From the NCBI GenBank assembly GCA_023248635.1, contig JAHFED010000001.1, positions 248,001 to 312,000 of the forward strand: 64,000 bases of DNA. The letters are read 5' to 3'. The stretch's first letter is position 1. Each line of letters opens with the position of its first letter. This document shows positions 28,643 to 38,002 of the stretch, piece after piece. The stretch is from Myxococcales bacterium. Lineage in GTDB: Bacteria; Myxococcota; UBA727; VGSZ01. A model generated the notes under the pieces. It saw only the letters and a list, made by a program, of their open reading frames with translations. It had not been told where the DNA came from and did no database searches. The position numbers were made by a program, and so were the translations under genes.

Positions 28643-30691
28643 ATGTGGACCCGCGCCGTCGTCGTCGTCTTTTTGCTTTCGGCCCTCTTTTCGCTGGGCT
28701 GTCCCTCGCGGCTGCGCCCCGAACGAGAACGCTTGGGCAGCTCCGAGCTGGCCGCCGCCGCCGACTTTCCCGATGCCCGAGCGGTGATCCTCCTCGATCG
28801 CACCGAAGTCACCTTTGCCCAGATGCAAAAGGCCCCGCTGCCGCTGGCCGAGGTGGTGCACACGCGCCGCATCCAGGTTCTCACCGAGGCCGGTCGCGAT
28901 CTGGCGCGGGTGCTGGTGCCCTTCGACGAACGCAGTCGCGTGTTTTCGATCCAGGGCCGCACCTACAAAAACGGGGGCAGCGAGTTCGTCGAGATGAACG
29001 AGGGCGCCATCGTCGACGTCGATCGCTTTGCCTCTGGGGTTCCCGCTGCTCGCATCTATGGCGGTCCGGGCTTTCGCATGGCCAAGGTGCCCGACGTCGA
29101 AGTCGGCGACGTCTTCGAGGTCACGACCTTGTTGCGGGTGCGCGATCCGCGCTGGCTCGAGCCCGTCGTCGTCGGCGGCGACCTGCCGCTGCTGCGGGGG
29201 GAGGTCATCATCAATGTGCAGAAGAACCTCGACGTCGACATGCGCGTCTCGAGCCAGGCCACCGTCGTCGATGTCAAACCCACGCGCATTCCCACGACGA
29301 TCAAGCTGCTCACCGAGAAGGCGGCGCTGCGCGAAGGCGAAGACCAGGGCACCCGCTACGCCTACGTCTTCGATCGCACGCCGGCGGTTTTTCCCGAGGG
29401 AGAGGCCGCCGATGGGCGCGCGCTGGCCACGCAGGTTCACCTCTTGTTGAAGTCCGGGCCAGGGGCCTTTCGCAGCATCGACGACATCGCTGCCTGGTAC
29501 CGGGAGATCGTCGGCGTCAATGAACAGCCCGATGCGGCGACGAGGGAAGAGCTCAAGCGCATCGGGTTGGGCAAGGGTTCCAAGAGCGAAAAGGTGGCCC
29601 TCATCCAGCGCTACCTGCAGGACGAGATCAAGGACGCCCCGGCATTTTCGAACTTGGCCGCGCTGCGGGCGCGCACGCCGGGCGACGTCATTCGCTTTCA
29701 GGTCGGCGATGCCAAGGATCAGGCGAGCCTCTGTCTCGCATTGCTGCGCGCCGCCGGTCTCGACGGGCTGCCTGTGCTCGTCTCGCGACACGGGAGCTTC
29801 GCCTCGATTCCCGACCTCCCGACGCCCGCACCCTTCAACCACGTCGTCATCGCGGTGCCCGCCGGGGGCAGTTACGCCTGGATCGATCCAGCGACGCCAG
29901 GCTTGCCCACGGGTCGACTGCCGGGCTTGCTGCAGGGGGCCGTCGGGGTCCTCGTCACGCCGGCAGGAGGCGAGCTCATCAACTTGCCCGAAGACGATGC
30001 GCACAAGAACACCGTCGACGTCCGGCTCGAGCTCGCGCTTGCTGCTGATGGACAGGTGACCGGCGACATCCGCGGCGTCTTGAGCGGGGTTCCGGCCGCG
30101 CGTGGCCGGGAGATCTTCGAGTTGCCCGAAGAGCAGCAGCTGTCGGCGATGAAGACCCTGCTGCTGGGCGATGCCAGCGGGGATCCAGACGCCAAGCCGG
30201 GCGTCGTCTTCAGCGATGTGTTCCGCGTCGCGGGCACCGTGCCGCGCGGCAACATCGATGAAGCGCTCAAGGTGCAGGTGCGGCTGCAACCGCTCAAGCT
30301 CAAGAACACCAACGTGGTCTTCGACGACGTCGTTGGCCGCCCGCTGGGCTTCTTGTGGCGCGAGGGCCGCCGTTCGTCCGTGTTTCTCGGCGCGCGCACC
30401 GTCTGGAAGATCCGCGTGGACCTCAAGATGCCCGAGGGCATGGGCATCGCCGAGCTGCCGGTCAGCGTCGACAAGCCCGGATCGGTGGTCAACGTCGAAG
30501 AGCGGTGGGCGGTGGCCGACGGCGTGCTGAGCTTTCAGCGCACCTTCACCTTCAACGAGCGCATCGTCCCGCCGGCCCGCTACGATGAGCTGCGCAGCCC
30601 GGTGGTGGCGTCGTGGACCCGTGCCCGCCAGATCGTGCGCGTTCAGCCCGGCGGCGACCGCGGCGCGGCCTACGGCTCCGATCAGTTCTAG
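28643..30691 (+). CDS. DUF3857/transglutaminase-like lipoprotein lacking the catalytic cysteine
   Basis: A 682-residue protein. MWTRAVVVVFLLSALFSLGC is a lipoprotein signal. Residues about 45-250 form the beta-rich DUF3857 domain (HTRRIQVLTEAGRDLA, FSIQGRTYKNGG). The transglutaminase-like core follows at about 285-420: RTPGDVIRFQVGDAKDQASL, FNHVVIAVP and YAWIDPATP. The usual GDCKD is GDAKD here, so the nucleophile Cys is Ala, while the His and Asp of the triad remain. The C-terminal third resembles the matching beta domain of DUF3858-type proteins. Probably a binding or structural role in the periplasm. The stop codon TAG lies in the end of a MITE-like element. Confidence 0.85.
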   Translation: MWTRAVVVVFLLSALFSLGCPSRLRPERERLGSSELAAAADFPDARAVILLDRTEVTFAQMQKAPLPLAEVVHTRRIQVLTEAGRDLARVLVPFDERSRVFSIQGRTYKNGGSEFVEMNEGAIVDVDRFASGVPAARIYGGPGFRMAKVPDVEVGDVFEVTTLLRVRDPRWLEPVVVGGDLPLLRGEVIINVQKNLDVDMRVSSQATVVDVKPTRIPTTIKLLTEKAALREGEDQGTRYAYVFDRTPAVFPEGEAADGRALATQVHLLLKSGPGAFRSIDDIAAWYREIVGVNEQPDAATREELKRIGLGKGSKSEKVALIQRYLQDEIKDAPAFSNLAALRARTPGDVIRFQVGDAKDQASLCLALLRAAGLDGLPVLVSRHGSFASIPDLPTPAPFNHVVIAVPAGGSYAWIDPATPGLPTGRLPGLLQGAVGVLVTPAGGELINLPEDDAHKNTVDVRLELALAADGQVTGDIRGVLSGVPAARGREIFELPEEQQLSAMKTLLLGDASGDPDAKPGVVFSDVFRVAGTVPRGNIDEALKVQVRLQPLKLKNTNVVFDDVVGRPLGFLWREGRRSSVFLGARTVWKIRVDLKMPEGMGIAELPVSVDKPGSVVNVEERWAVADGVLSFQRTFTFNERIVPPARYDELRSPVVASWTRARQIVRVQPGGDRGAAYGSDQF

Positions 30692-30838
30692 CAGGGTGCG
30701 GAAAAACTCCGTTTTTCGCACCCTGCTGTACTTCCGGAGGGTCTGTCCCAGACCCTCCCTCGTCGAGGCGAAGCCTCGACGAGCCTCCCTCCCAAGGACG
30801 CGTCTGCCTCAAAACTTCGTTTTTCAGCAGCCCGCTAG
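30688..30838. mobile_element. MITE-like element, copy 2 (151 bp)
   Basis: Same length and sequence as the copy at 14432 except for one base (CCCGCTAG instead of CCTGCTAG). Its first TAG is the stop codon of the preceding gene. After it, 30839-30988 contains no gene I can support. Confidence 0.87.
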
Positions 30839-30988
30839 AGCGCATCAGATGAGCTCGAAGCGGGAATGGCGTCGTCGGCGTCGTCGTTGTCGTTTCGTCG
30901 CCTGTGTCGCAGGCCGAGATCCGCCTGTCCGCTCCTTGTGCCCGCCCTTCACAAACGCGACGATCGCCCAGGTGTCTGGAGGTTCTGC

Positions 30989-31717
30989 ATGCGCACCGAC
31001 CGACCTGCCTTTGGTGTCGCTGCCGTCGACGGCGGCGGCAGCGTAATGATCTCGCGGCCCAACGTGGTGCGACGCGGCGCCCTCGACGACGACGTCCTCA
31101 TTGCGGGCCGCCGGGTGGGGCGGGTGCTCTTTGGCTCGGTGCTGGTGGTGGGCGCGGTGGTCACCGTCGTCGCCGCTCTTCTGTGCACCAAATACGAAGC
31201 CCTCGAGGCCGCGCCGACGCCGTCGATCTTTGCCACCACCTGGTTGGCCGCGCTGGTCGCCTACGTCGCCGGCCGCATCGGCGGCAGCGTCTGGGTGCGG
31301 GTGCGGGGCGTGCCGCTGCAAGACGGGATGCTCTTTCCGAGCCTCGCCTTGCCGCTCGTGGGGATGAGCCTCGTCACGCCTCTCTCGCTGCACGCGCTCA
31401 TCAGCCTGTTCATGAACGATCGCCTGGGCTTCGAAGAGTGGACCCGCATGGCCCTCGTCGTCGTCGGCCACGTGCATGTGGCGTTGGCGCTGATGGCGGC
31501 GCGGGCCGCCTGGCGCATGTCGCGTGGCGAGCAGCACCTCTCGGGGGTGAAGATTCTCTTTCTCACCGTCGGCGTCTCCTGTGTGCCGGGCGTGCTCCTG
31601 CTGGCTTTGCCACCGACCATCGTGCTGGCCACCGGTGCTGTGTTCGTGCCGGCGATGATCGCAGCGATGAGCCGCATCTCCGACGACGAAATCTGGAAGA
31701 CCCGCGTCGATGGCTGA
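30989..31717 (+). CDS. Integral membrane protein, unknown function
   Basis: A 242-residue protein from the ATG at 30989 behind TGGAGG. At least five hydrophobic helices can be seen: RVLFGSVLVVGAVVTVVAAL, FATTWLAALVAYVAGRIGG, SLALPLVGMSLVTPLSLHAL, TRMALVVVGHVHVALALMAA and ILFLTVGVSCVPGVLLLALP. No catalytic motif or family is recognised. The next gene, for a peptide-type binding protein, starts 15 bases downstream on the same strand, so the two may be transcribed together, although it does not look like an Opp permease. Confidence 0.72.
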   Translation: MRTDRPAFGVAAVDGGGSVMISRPNVVRRGALDDDVLIAGRRVGRVLFGSVLVVGAVVTVVAALLCTKYEALEAAPTPSIFATTWLAALVAYVAGRIGGSVWVRVRGVPLQDGMLFPSLALPLVGMSLVTPLSLHALISLFMNDRLGFEEWTRMALVVVGHVHVALALMAARAAWRMSRGEQHLSGVKILFLTVGVSCVPGVLLLALPPTIVLATGAVFVPAMIAAMSRISDDEIWKTRVDG

Positions 31718-31732
31718 GCGCTCGCCCCCCCG

Positions 31733-33370
31733 ATGACCCGTGCGGCGTCCCTGGTCTTTGCCACGCTCGTGATCCCCTGGTTGCACAGCGGTTGCAGTGC
31801 GTCGACGACGACGCCGAAGCGCTTGACCTTTGGGATCACCAGCGAGCCGCCTTCGCTGTGTCCGCTCTTTGCCGATGGCGGCGCCACCGCCGAAGTCCAG
31901 GGTCTGCTTTTTCGCGAGCTGGTGCGATCGACTCCCGACGGGCGGGTGGGGGACCTCGCGGTCTCTCTCCCTCGACTTGGTCAGGGCGCAGTCGTCGCCC
32001 CCGACGGCACCCTCGTCGTCGATTGGACCCTGCGATCCGATGCGCGCTGGCAAGACGGCACCCCAGTCACCGCCGTCGACGTCGTCGCGGGCTGGAAGAT
32101 CGCCGCCGATCCCGCGCAACAAACGACCTCGGGCAACGCCCTGGCGCAGCAGATCGAGCGCATCGACGTCGTCGACCCCCTGCATTTTCGCGTGGTGTGG
32201 AAGACGCAGCAGCCCTCCTTCGCCGACGTGCGCGTGCACCGCGTGTTGCCGGCCCATCTGGTGCTCAACGCCGACGGCAGCGCCAAGAACCTCACGCGGG
32301 ATGCTTTTTGTCGACGTCCCATCGGCAACGGGCCTTTTCGCCTCGTCGAGTGGACGCCGGGCGCCCACCTGCTCTTTGCCCGCAGTGGCGCTTTCGAGCC
32401 CCGCCCCCTTCTCGACGAAGTGCTGGTGAAGCTCGTGCCTTCGACCGACGCCCTGCAGAGCGCCCTGCTCGCCGGCGACGTCGACGCCACCTTCGGCAAC
32501 GGCGGTCTCGCACCGACGGAGGCCCTGCGGGTGGCCGAGGGCACCACCCTGCAGACCTTTCTCACGCCGGGCACGACCTGGGTGCATTTGGACTTCCGCC
32601 TCGACGATCCCTGGCTGGCCGATGTGCGGGTGCGTCGCGCTCTTGCCCTCGCCCTCGATCGAAATGCGCTGGTGCAGGCCATCGGCGGCGACGCTTACGA
32701 CGTCGACGATACTTTCTTTCCGCGCTCTCACTGGGCCCGCGCTTCGGTGCCCACCATTCCCTTCGACCCCAAAGAGAGCGCCCGTCTCCTCGACGCCGCG
32801 GGCTTCACGCTCGCGCCCGGCGCTGCGCTGCGCACCAATGCTGCGGGCGAGATCTTGCGCCTCGAGCTGGCCGCGGCGAGTGGTCAAAAAGACACCGAAA
32901 GGCTGTTGCAGATGATGCAGGCCCGCTGGCGCGAGGTCGGCGTCGACGTCGTCTTGGACCTCAAACCCTTCAAAGTGTTCTTTGGTGAAAACGCCAAGAA
33001 GCGAAAGCTCAAGCACCTGAGCTTCTACTCCTGGGTCGTCGACGAGAGTTCCATCGGCACGGGGCTCTGGCGCAGCGATCGCATTCCCACCGAGGCCAAC
33101 GGCTTCACCGGTCAGAACTTCCCCGGGTGGAAGAACGACGAGGTCACCCGGTTGCTGCAAGAGGCCGACACCACCCTCGACACCAACGCCCGCCAGATGA
33201 AGCTCGCGCGCGTGCAGCAGCTCTTCATCGACGAGATGCCGGCGTTGTCGTTCTATTTTCGCAAGACCTCCGTGGTGGCCCGCGAAGGCGTCACCGGCTT
33301 GGCGCCCACGGGCACGCTGACGCCGCTGGCCTGGAACGCCGAGCGCTGGGACATCCAGGGAACGAAATGA
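31733..33370 (+). CDS. Oligopeptide-type ABC transporter substrate-binding lipoprotein
   Basis: A 545-residue family 5 solute-binding protein. A signal peptide with lipobox (LHSGC) is followed by PKRLTFGITSEPPSLCPLFA. Family landmarks are DGTLVVDWTLRSDARWQDGT, PVTAVDVVAGWK, RPIGNGPFRLVEWTPG, VRVRRALALALDRNALVQAI and AARLLDAAGF-like PKESARLLDAAGF. It would present peptides or similar ligands to an OppBCDF-type permease, but no such permease lies in the window. It ends 42 bases before the convergent mlaF gene. Confidence 0.9.
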   Translation: MTRAASLVFATLVIPWLHSGCSASTTTPKRLTFGITSEPPSLCPLFADGGATAEVQGLLFRELVRSTPDGRVGDLAVSLPRLGQGAVVAPDGTLVVDWTLRSDARWQDGTPVTAVDVVAGWKIAADPAQQTTSGNALAQQIERIDVVDPLHFRVVWKTQQPSFADVRVHRVLPAHLVLNADGSAKNLTRDAFCRRPIGNGPFRLVEWTPGAHLLFARSGAFEPRPLLDEVLVKLVPSTDALQSALLAGDVDATFGNGGLAPTEALRVAEGTTLQTFLTPGTTWVHLDFRLDDPWLADVRVRRALALALDRNALVQAIGGDAYDVDDTFFPRSHWARASVPTIPFDPKESARLLDAAGFTLAPGAALRTNAAGEILRLELAAASGQKDTERLLQMMQARWREVGVDVVLDLKPFKVFFGENAKKRKLKHLSFYSWVVDESSIGTGLWRSDRIPTEANGFTGQNFPGWKNDEVTRLLQEADTTLDTNARQMKLARVQQLFIDEMPALSFYFRKTSVVAREGVTGLAPTGTLTPLAWNAERWDIQGTK

Positions 33371-33412
33371 GGGTCAAACGCGTGGTGTGGCGCCACCGCC
33401 GCCGGTGGTCCG

Positions 33413-34237
33413 TCAAAGATTCTTGTGGCTCCAAGTTGCGAAGAACTCGCGAACAAAGGCGTGTTGAGAGCTCAACATTTCGGCCTTCAATCCTTCAGCG
33501 ACGATCTCGCCCTCGTACACAAAGATGATGTGGTCGGCGATCTTGAAGGCGCTGGCGATGTCGTGGCTGATGACGATGCTGGTGACACCCAGGTGGCGCT
33601 TGGCGTCGAGGATCATTTCGTCGACCTGGTCCGTCGTAATGGGGTCCAGCCCCGTGGTCGGCTCGTCGTAGAGCACGATCTGGGGCTCGAGGGCGACGGC
33701 GCGGGCGAGGGCCACGCGCTTGCGCTGACCGCCTGAGATCTCCGAGGGGAAGCGCGGTCCAAGTTGATCTGGATCGAGGGAGAAGATCTTGAATAACTCA
33801 CGAACTCGCTCGTCGAGCGCGGTACCTTTCAGCTTCTTTCGATGCTCGCGCAAAGGGAAAGCAACATTGTCCCAATTGCTCATGGAGTCGAAGAGCGCGC
33901 CGCTCTGAAAGACCATCCCGAATTTGCTGCGCACCCTCTTCAAGGCCGCTGCACCCATGCGCGAGATGTCTTCGCCGTCGACGATGATCTGGCCGCTGTC
34001 GGGCTGCAGCAGACCGATCATGTGCTTCATGAGCACGCTCTTGCCCATGCCCGAGCCACCGAGGATCACGAGGATCGATCCTTTGGCGACGTCGAGATTC
34101 ATGCCCCTGAGCACCTCGTGATCGCCAAAGCTCTTGTGCACGTCGACGACGCGGATGATGGGCTGGATCTTTTGATCCGCTGCCGCTGCAGTCGCGCTTC
34201 CTTCGGACTTTGCCGGGCTTTGGGCGACATCGCTCAT
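33413..34237 (-). CDS. mlaF: ABC transporter ATPase of the Mla/Ttg2 phospholipid system
   Basis: A 274-residue ATPase from ATG 34237. Walker A is GGSGMGKS, the Q-loop FQSGALFDSM, the signature SEISGGQRKRVALARA, Walker B IVLYDEP with TTGLDPITTDQ, and the H-loop SHDI. FQSGALFDS..V..NV.FPLREH is a hallmark of MlaF/Mkl ATPases, which maintain outer-membrane lipid asymmetry. It starts inside the stop of mlaE (ATGA). The N-terminal 25 residues are Ala- and Ser-rich. No MlaD or MlaC gene follows; the next gene downstream is convergent. Confidence 0.93.
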   Translation of the reverse strand: MSDVAQSPAKSEGSATAAAADQKIQPIIRVVDVHKSFGDHEVLRGMNLDVAKGSILVILGGSGMGKSVLMKHMIGLLQPDSGQIIVDGEDISRMGAAALKRVRSKFGMVFQSGALFDSMSNWDNVAFPLREHRKKLKGTALDERVRELFKIFSLDPDQLGPRFPSEISGGQRKRVALARAVALEPQIVLYDEPTTGLDPITTDQVDEMILDAKRHLGVTSIVISHDIASAFKIADHIIFVYEGEIVAEGLKAEMLSSQHAFVREFFATWSHKNL

Positions 34238-35148
34238 TTGGGCATCGCGTCGAACCAGATGTAGGCATGGATGAGCGGGTCGAGCATTTCGGCGAGCAGA
34301 TATGTTCCGACCAAGATCGAGACCGAAGAGAGCACCACCGCTCGCGTCGCTGCTTCGCCCACGCCCCGTGCACCGCCCGCCGCCTGGAAGCCCTGGCAAG
34401 AAGAAATCAGCGAGATCTGCGCGCCAAAAAATGCTGCTTTGATCCACCCCTCGTAGAAGTCGTCGGGATCTGCAGCCTGCCAGGTCTCGAAGAAGAAGAC
34501 GCCGGGATCGACGCCTTCTCGTCCCACGCCGATCAGATAGCAGCCGAAGAAGCCGCAGCCCGTGAAGATGGCCGTCAGCAGCGGCATCATCAAAGTCGCG
34601 GCCAAGACGCGCGGAACCACCAGGTATTGAACCGGCTCCACCGCGAGGGTCGCCAGGGCGTCGATCTGCTCGGTGACCTTCATGGTCCCAAGCTCCGTCG
34701 CCATGCCCGAGCCCGAGCGCCCCGCCACCATCAATCCCGTGAGCACAGGGCCGAGCTCCCGCGACAAGGTCAGCAACGTCGCCGGACCCACCAGCGCCTC
34801 GGCGCCGAAGCGGCGAAAGCCCTGCAGGGTCTGAAAGCCAAAGACGAGGCCCGTGAAAAAGCCCGTCAGGACGACGATGAACAGGGAGCCAAAGCCGACG
34901 TCGCGCATGTGGCGGAAGAGCTGCGCCCAGCGAAAAGGACGGCGGGGCAACCACCACAGCGTGTTCAGACAGAACAAGAGCAGCTTGCCGGACTCGTTGA
35001 CGAAGGCGAGGGGTCCGCGTCCGATGGCGGCGACGGTGCCTTCGAGTCCGGACACCAGGGGATGACGTCGCGCGGGCGTGACCGGTTGGGCGGGCAAGGG
35101 CGCCGGCGCAGCCGGGTTCGGGTCGGGGAGGGAAGGCCGTTCAACCAC
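34234..35148 (-). CDS. mlaE: ABC transporter permease of the Mla/Ttg2 phospholipid system
   Basis: A 304-residue membrane protein, about 40 longer at the N-terminus than E. coli MlaE because of a Pro- and Ala-rich lead. The MlaE domain is clear: SLFIVVLTGFFTGLVFGFQT, SRELGPVLTGLMVAGRSGSG, MATELGTMKVTEQIDALATL, VEPVQYLVVPRVLAATLMMP and GARGVGEAATRAVVLSS. Five to six membrane helices are expected. It couples with the ATPase gene by a four-base overlap. An insertion (VGREGVDPGVFFFETWQAAD) sits between the last helices. Confidence 0.93.
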   Translation of the reverse strand: MVERPSLPDPNPAAPAPLPAQPVTPARRHPLVSGLEGTVAAIGRGPLAFVNESGKLLLFCLNTLWWLPRRPFRWAQLFRHMRDVGFGSLFIVVLTGFFTGLVFGFQTLQGFRRFGAEALVGPATLLTLSRELGPVLTGLMVAGRSGSGMATELGTMKVTEQIDALATLAVEPVQYLVVPRVLAATLMMPLLTAIFTGCGFFGCYLIGVGREGVDPGVFFFETWQAADPDDFYEGWIKAAFFGAQISLISSCQGFQAAGGARGVGEAATRAVVLSSVSILVGTYLLAEMLDPLIHAYIWFDAMPK

Positions 35149-35196
35149 GACGTCGACGTTGGCAGGAGCTGGGGATCACAGCAAGCGCATCGGGCC

Positions 35197-36645
35197 TCAC
35201 TTCAGCAGGTGCTCGATGAGATCGATCTTGGTGAGCAGGCCGATGACCGAAACCTGATCGCCCTTGCGGTCGACGACGACGGCGACCTTGCCCCGTGCAA
35301 AGTGCTGGCTGAGCGTGGCCAGGGTGGTGTCGCGTTCGACGGTGGCGGCGTCTTCGAGATCGGCCAGGGGCCCGACAGGGGACTTCATGGTCGCCTCGCC
35401 GCGCACGAGCGCATTGAGCACTTTCACCTCGCTGACGAGGCCGAGGAGCTTGCCGGGCTCGGTGACAGGCAGCTGCGAAATGCCGTGCTGTTTCATGCGA
35501 TCGATGACGCTGCCGAGGGCGTCGGTCGGGGCGGCCGAGATCAACGCTCCCTTTTTCTTGGCCACTATGTCGTCGACGGTGCCGGCCATGGGCTCGCGGT
35601 CGAGCAGTCCCGCGTCTTTGAGCCATTCGTCGTTGAGAAACTTGGAGAGGTAGCGGGACGAGCTGTCGGGGATGATCACCAGCACCCGATAGGGGACGGC
35701 GCGTGGGTTGGCGGCCGCCGCTTCAGCGCGGGCGATGCGCTCGGCAAACTTGAGAGCACCAGCGACGGCCGATCCCGAGGAGCCGCCGCACAGCAGCCCC
35801 TCCTCACGGATCAGGCGTCGGGCCATGGTGAAGGACTCGCGGTCGTTGACCTGCACGCAGTCGTCCATGGCTTTGAGGTCCATGGTCGTCGGCATGAAAT
35901 CCTCGCCGAAGCCTTCGACGAAGTAGCTGTGTGGCTTGGGCCATTTTCCCGTGTGAAAAAGATCGTAGTAAATCGAGCCAACGGGGTCGACGCCGACGAC
36001 TTTGATATTGGGGTTCTTGCTCTTCAAGAAGCGAGAATTCCCGACCATGGTGCCGCCGGTGCCGACGCAGCTGACGAAGGCGTCGAGCTCGCCGCCGGTT
36101 TGCTCCCAGATCTCGGGTCCCGTCGACAAAGCGTGGGCTTCGGGGTTGTCGGGATTCCAGTATTGGCGAGCATAGAAAGAGTTGGGTGTCTCTTCGGACA
36201 GGCGGTTGGCCACCGAATAATAAGATCGTGGATCTTCGGGTTCGACGTTGGTGGGACAGATGACGACCTGGGCACCCACCGAGCGCAAAGCGATACGCTT
36301 TTCTTCGCTCTGCTTGTCGGCCATCACAAAGATGCATTTGTAGCCTTTGACGGCGGCGGCGATGGCCAGGCCCATGCCCGTGTTGCCGCTGGTGGCTTCG
36401 ATGATGGTGCCGCCGGGTTTGATCTTGCCCTCGCGCTCGGCCTTTTCGAGCATGAAGTTGCCGATGCGGTCTTTGACGGAGCCGCCGGGGTTCATGAACT
36501 CGAGCTTGGCGTAGACCTCGACGTGGGGCGCCACGTGGGCGGCGACCTTGTTGAGCTTCACGATCGGCGTGCCGCCGATGCAGTGGATCACATTGGCCCG
36601 GGCGCCGCGCATGAGACGCGCCGAAGACGAAGCGGTGCTGGTCAT
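35197..36645 (-). CDS. Cystathionine beta-synthase-like PLP enzyme with a CBS pair
   Basis: A 482-residue protein from ATG 36645. The fold II PLP domain includes IGGTPIVKLNKVA, NPGGSVKDRIGNFMLE with the PLP lysine, EATSGNTGMGLAIAAAVKGY, CVGTGGTMVGNSRFL and the GGSSGSAVAGAL region. Residues about 350-482 form two CBS motifs (GSVIDRMKQHGISQLPVTEP; LLTKIDLIEHLL). In this arrangement it matches animal-type cystathionine beta-synthase, which makes cystathionine from serine and homocysteine, though O-acetylserine-dependent activity is also possible. CBS modules often bind adenosyl ligands. Confidence 0.9.
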   Translation of the reverse strand: MTSTASSSARLMRGARANVIHCIGGTPIVKLNKVAAHVAPHVEVYAKLEFMNPGGSVKDRIGNFMLEKAEREGKIKPGGTIIEATSGNTGMGLAIAAAVKGYKCIFVMADKQSEEKRIALRSVGAQVVICPTNVEPEDPRSYYSVANRLSEETPNSFYARQYWNPDNPEAHALSTGPEIWEQTGGELDAFVSCVGTGGTMVGNSRFLKSKNPNIKVVGVDPVGSIYYDLFHTGKWPKPHSYFVEGFGEDFMPTTMDLKAMDDCVQVNDRESFTMARRLIREEGLLCGGSSGSAVAGALKFAERIARAEAAAANPRAVPYRVLVIIPDSSSRYLSKFLNDEWLKDAGLLDREPMAGTVDDIVAKKKGALISAAPTDALGSVIDRMKQHGISQLPVTEPGKLLGLVSEVKVLNALVRGEATMKSPVGPLADLEDAATVERDTTLATLSQHFARGKVAVVVDRKGDQVSVIGLLTKIDLIEHLLK

Positions 36646-36684
36646 CCGCAAGACGTAGCGCCTTCGCCGTCGACGTCAAAGCGT

Positions 36685-37830
36685 TCAGCCCCGCACCAGG
36701 CACAACAAGGCTCCCTCGCGCCGGAGGCTGCCGTCGACCTCGAGGGCGGCGGCGTCGACCAGCAGCTCGCGCATGGTGGTGTGCAGCCTGGCTGCGGCGT
36801 CGTCGATCAGCACAGACCCCCCGGCGGCTCGCAGCAGGCGCAGCAAGGCGGGGGCGTCGTCGCCGAGCAGAGGCAAAGGCAGCTCCTGTTGCTGCGGGCG
36901 GCCCTTCAAAAAGGCGGTCCAGGCCTCGCGCGCCTGGGGCCGGGCCTTCAGCTGCAGCAGGGCAGCGACGTTCACGTCGTCGTCGACGACATGGCCGACC
37001 CCATGGGCGAGCAGGGCCCGGGGGATCACGCTCAGCGGGCCGTCGTCGCGGGCGGCCAAGGTCACCACCGGACGGCCCAGGCGCAGTGCAGCGTCGACGG
37101 TGTGGCGGGTCCCCGAGGTTGCGTCCCCGCAAACGACGACGACGATGTCGGCGGCGGCGGCGATCCAGGTGTTGCGCTCGACGCAGAGCCAGCGCCCCGG
37201 TCGGGTCCAGGGGGCAAAGGGGGAGAGCCAGCACAGGCCGGGGTCGACGTCGACGTCGTCGGGGCGGCGGCTGGCAATCTCGGGACTGACGACGACGACG
37301 GATCCCTGGTGCAAGCGGGCGCTTTTTTGGGCGGCTTTGTCGACGCCGCGGGCGCCGCCGGAGACGACGACGACGCCCGCCTCGGCCAGGGCTGAGCTGA
37401 GGCGGGCCGTGCGCTCGATGTAGGAGAGATCGGCAGCGCGGCTGCCGACGACGGCGACGGTGGGGGTCTGGGGATCGGGAATCGTTCCCGCGCCGGCGCC
37501 GTAAAAGCACATCACGGGAGCCCCGGCGAAGCGCCGCATAGACCCAGGGTCAGCGACAACGCGGCCGCCCACGCGCAGCCAGGGATCGAGCAAGGCCACC
37601 CGCGTGGCGATGCCCTGGTGATCGAGCAGGCGGGTGCGCCGCGATGGTTCGGCGAAGGCGGGTACGGCACCTTTCTCGAGCACGCAGGCAGGTCCGCCGG
37701 CGGCGATGATGGCTTCGCGCCAGTTCCCTGTGATGCCCGCGGCGTCGAGGGCTGCCCACAGCAGGGCTTCGTCGACGTCGTCGAACCCCGATCCACGATC
37801 CAGGGCTTGCAGCAGGTGATCGATGGTCAC
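36685..37830 (-). CDS. dprA: DNA-processing protein DprA-like
   Basis: A 381-residue protein. The GTG at 37830 is chosen because GGAGGC lies just upstream. The Rossmann-like core reads TPTVAVVGSRAADLSYIERT, VVVSGGARGVDKAAQKSARL and then RNTWIAAAADIVVVVCGDAT with SGTRHTVDAALRLGRPV, the DprA/Smf pattern with SGxARGID changed to SGGARGVD. DprA loads RecA on incoming single strands in natural transformation. The C-terminal region (about 315-381) looks like a winged helix. The N-terminal helical part is poorly conserved. Confidence 0.86.
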   Translation of the reverse strand: MTIDHLLQALDRGSGFDDVDEALLWAALDAAGITGNWREAIIAAGGPACVLEKGAVPAFAEPSRRTRLLDHQGIATRVALLDPWLRVGGRVVADPGSMRRFAGAPVMCFYGAGAGTIPDPQTPTVAVVGSRAADLSYIERTARLSSALAEAGVVVVSGGARGVDKAAQKSARLHQGSVVVVSPEIASRRPDDVDVDPGLCWLSPFAPWTRPGRWLCVERNTWIAAAADIVVVVCGDATSGTRHTVDAALRLGRPVVTLAARDDGPLSVIPRALLAHGVGHVVDDDVNVAALLQLKARPQAREAWTAFLKGRPQQQELPLPLLGDDAPALLRLLRAAGGSVLIDDAAARLHTTMRELLVDAAALEVDGSLRREGALLCLVRG

Positions 37831-38002
37831 GTGAGCCTCCGCTGGGCCACCGAAGGGGCCGCTCTTTCTGTGCACGGATCAGCGGGGATGGCGGCTTTCG
37901 TCGTCGACGAAAGGGATCGACTGTGCGACCGCAGAAGTCATACAGCGATTACTATGTAACAAGTGGCTGGTCGATGGCGGTCGCGAAGGGTACGGGCTGC
38001 CC

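Noticed and set aside
28598-30721. 707-codon minus-strand frame opposite the transglutaminase-like gene
   Set aside because: It also covers part of the MITE-like element and lacks any family pattern.
30845-33160. 771-codon minus-strand frame opposite the membrane and binding-protein genes
   Set aside because: The plus strand holds a clear signal peptide and family 5 binding-protein motifs; the minus frame is rich in Arg, Gln and His as expected for a shadow.
34210-37395. 1061-codon open frame opposite mlaE, the CBS-domain enzyme and dprA
   Set aside because: It spans three recognised genes on the other strand and has no family features.
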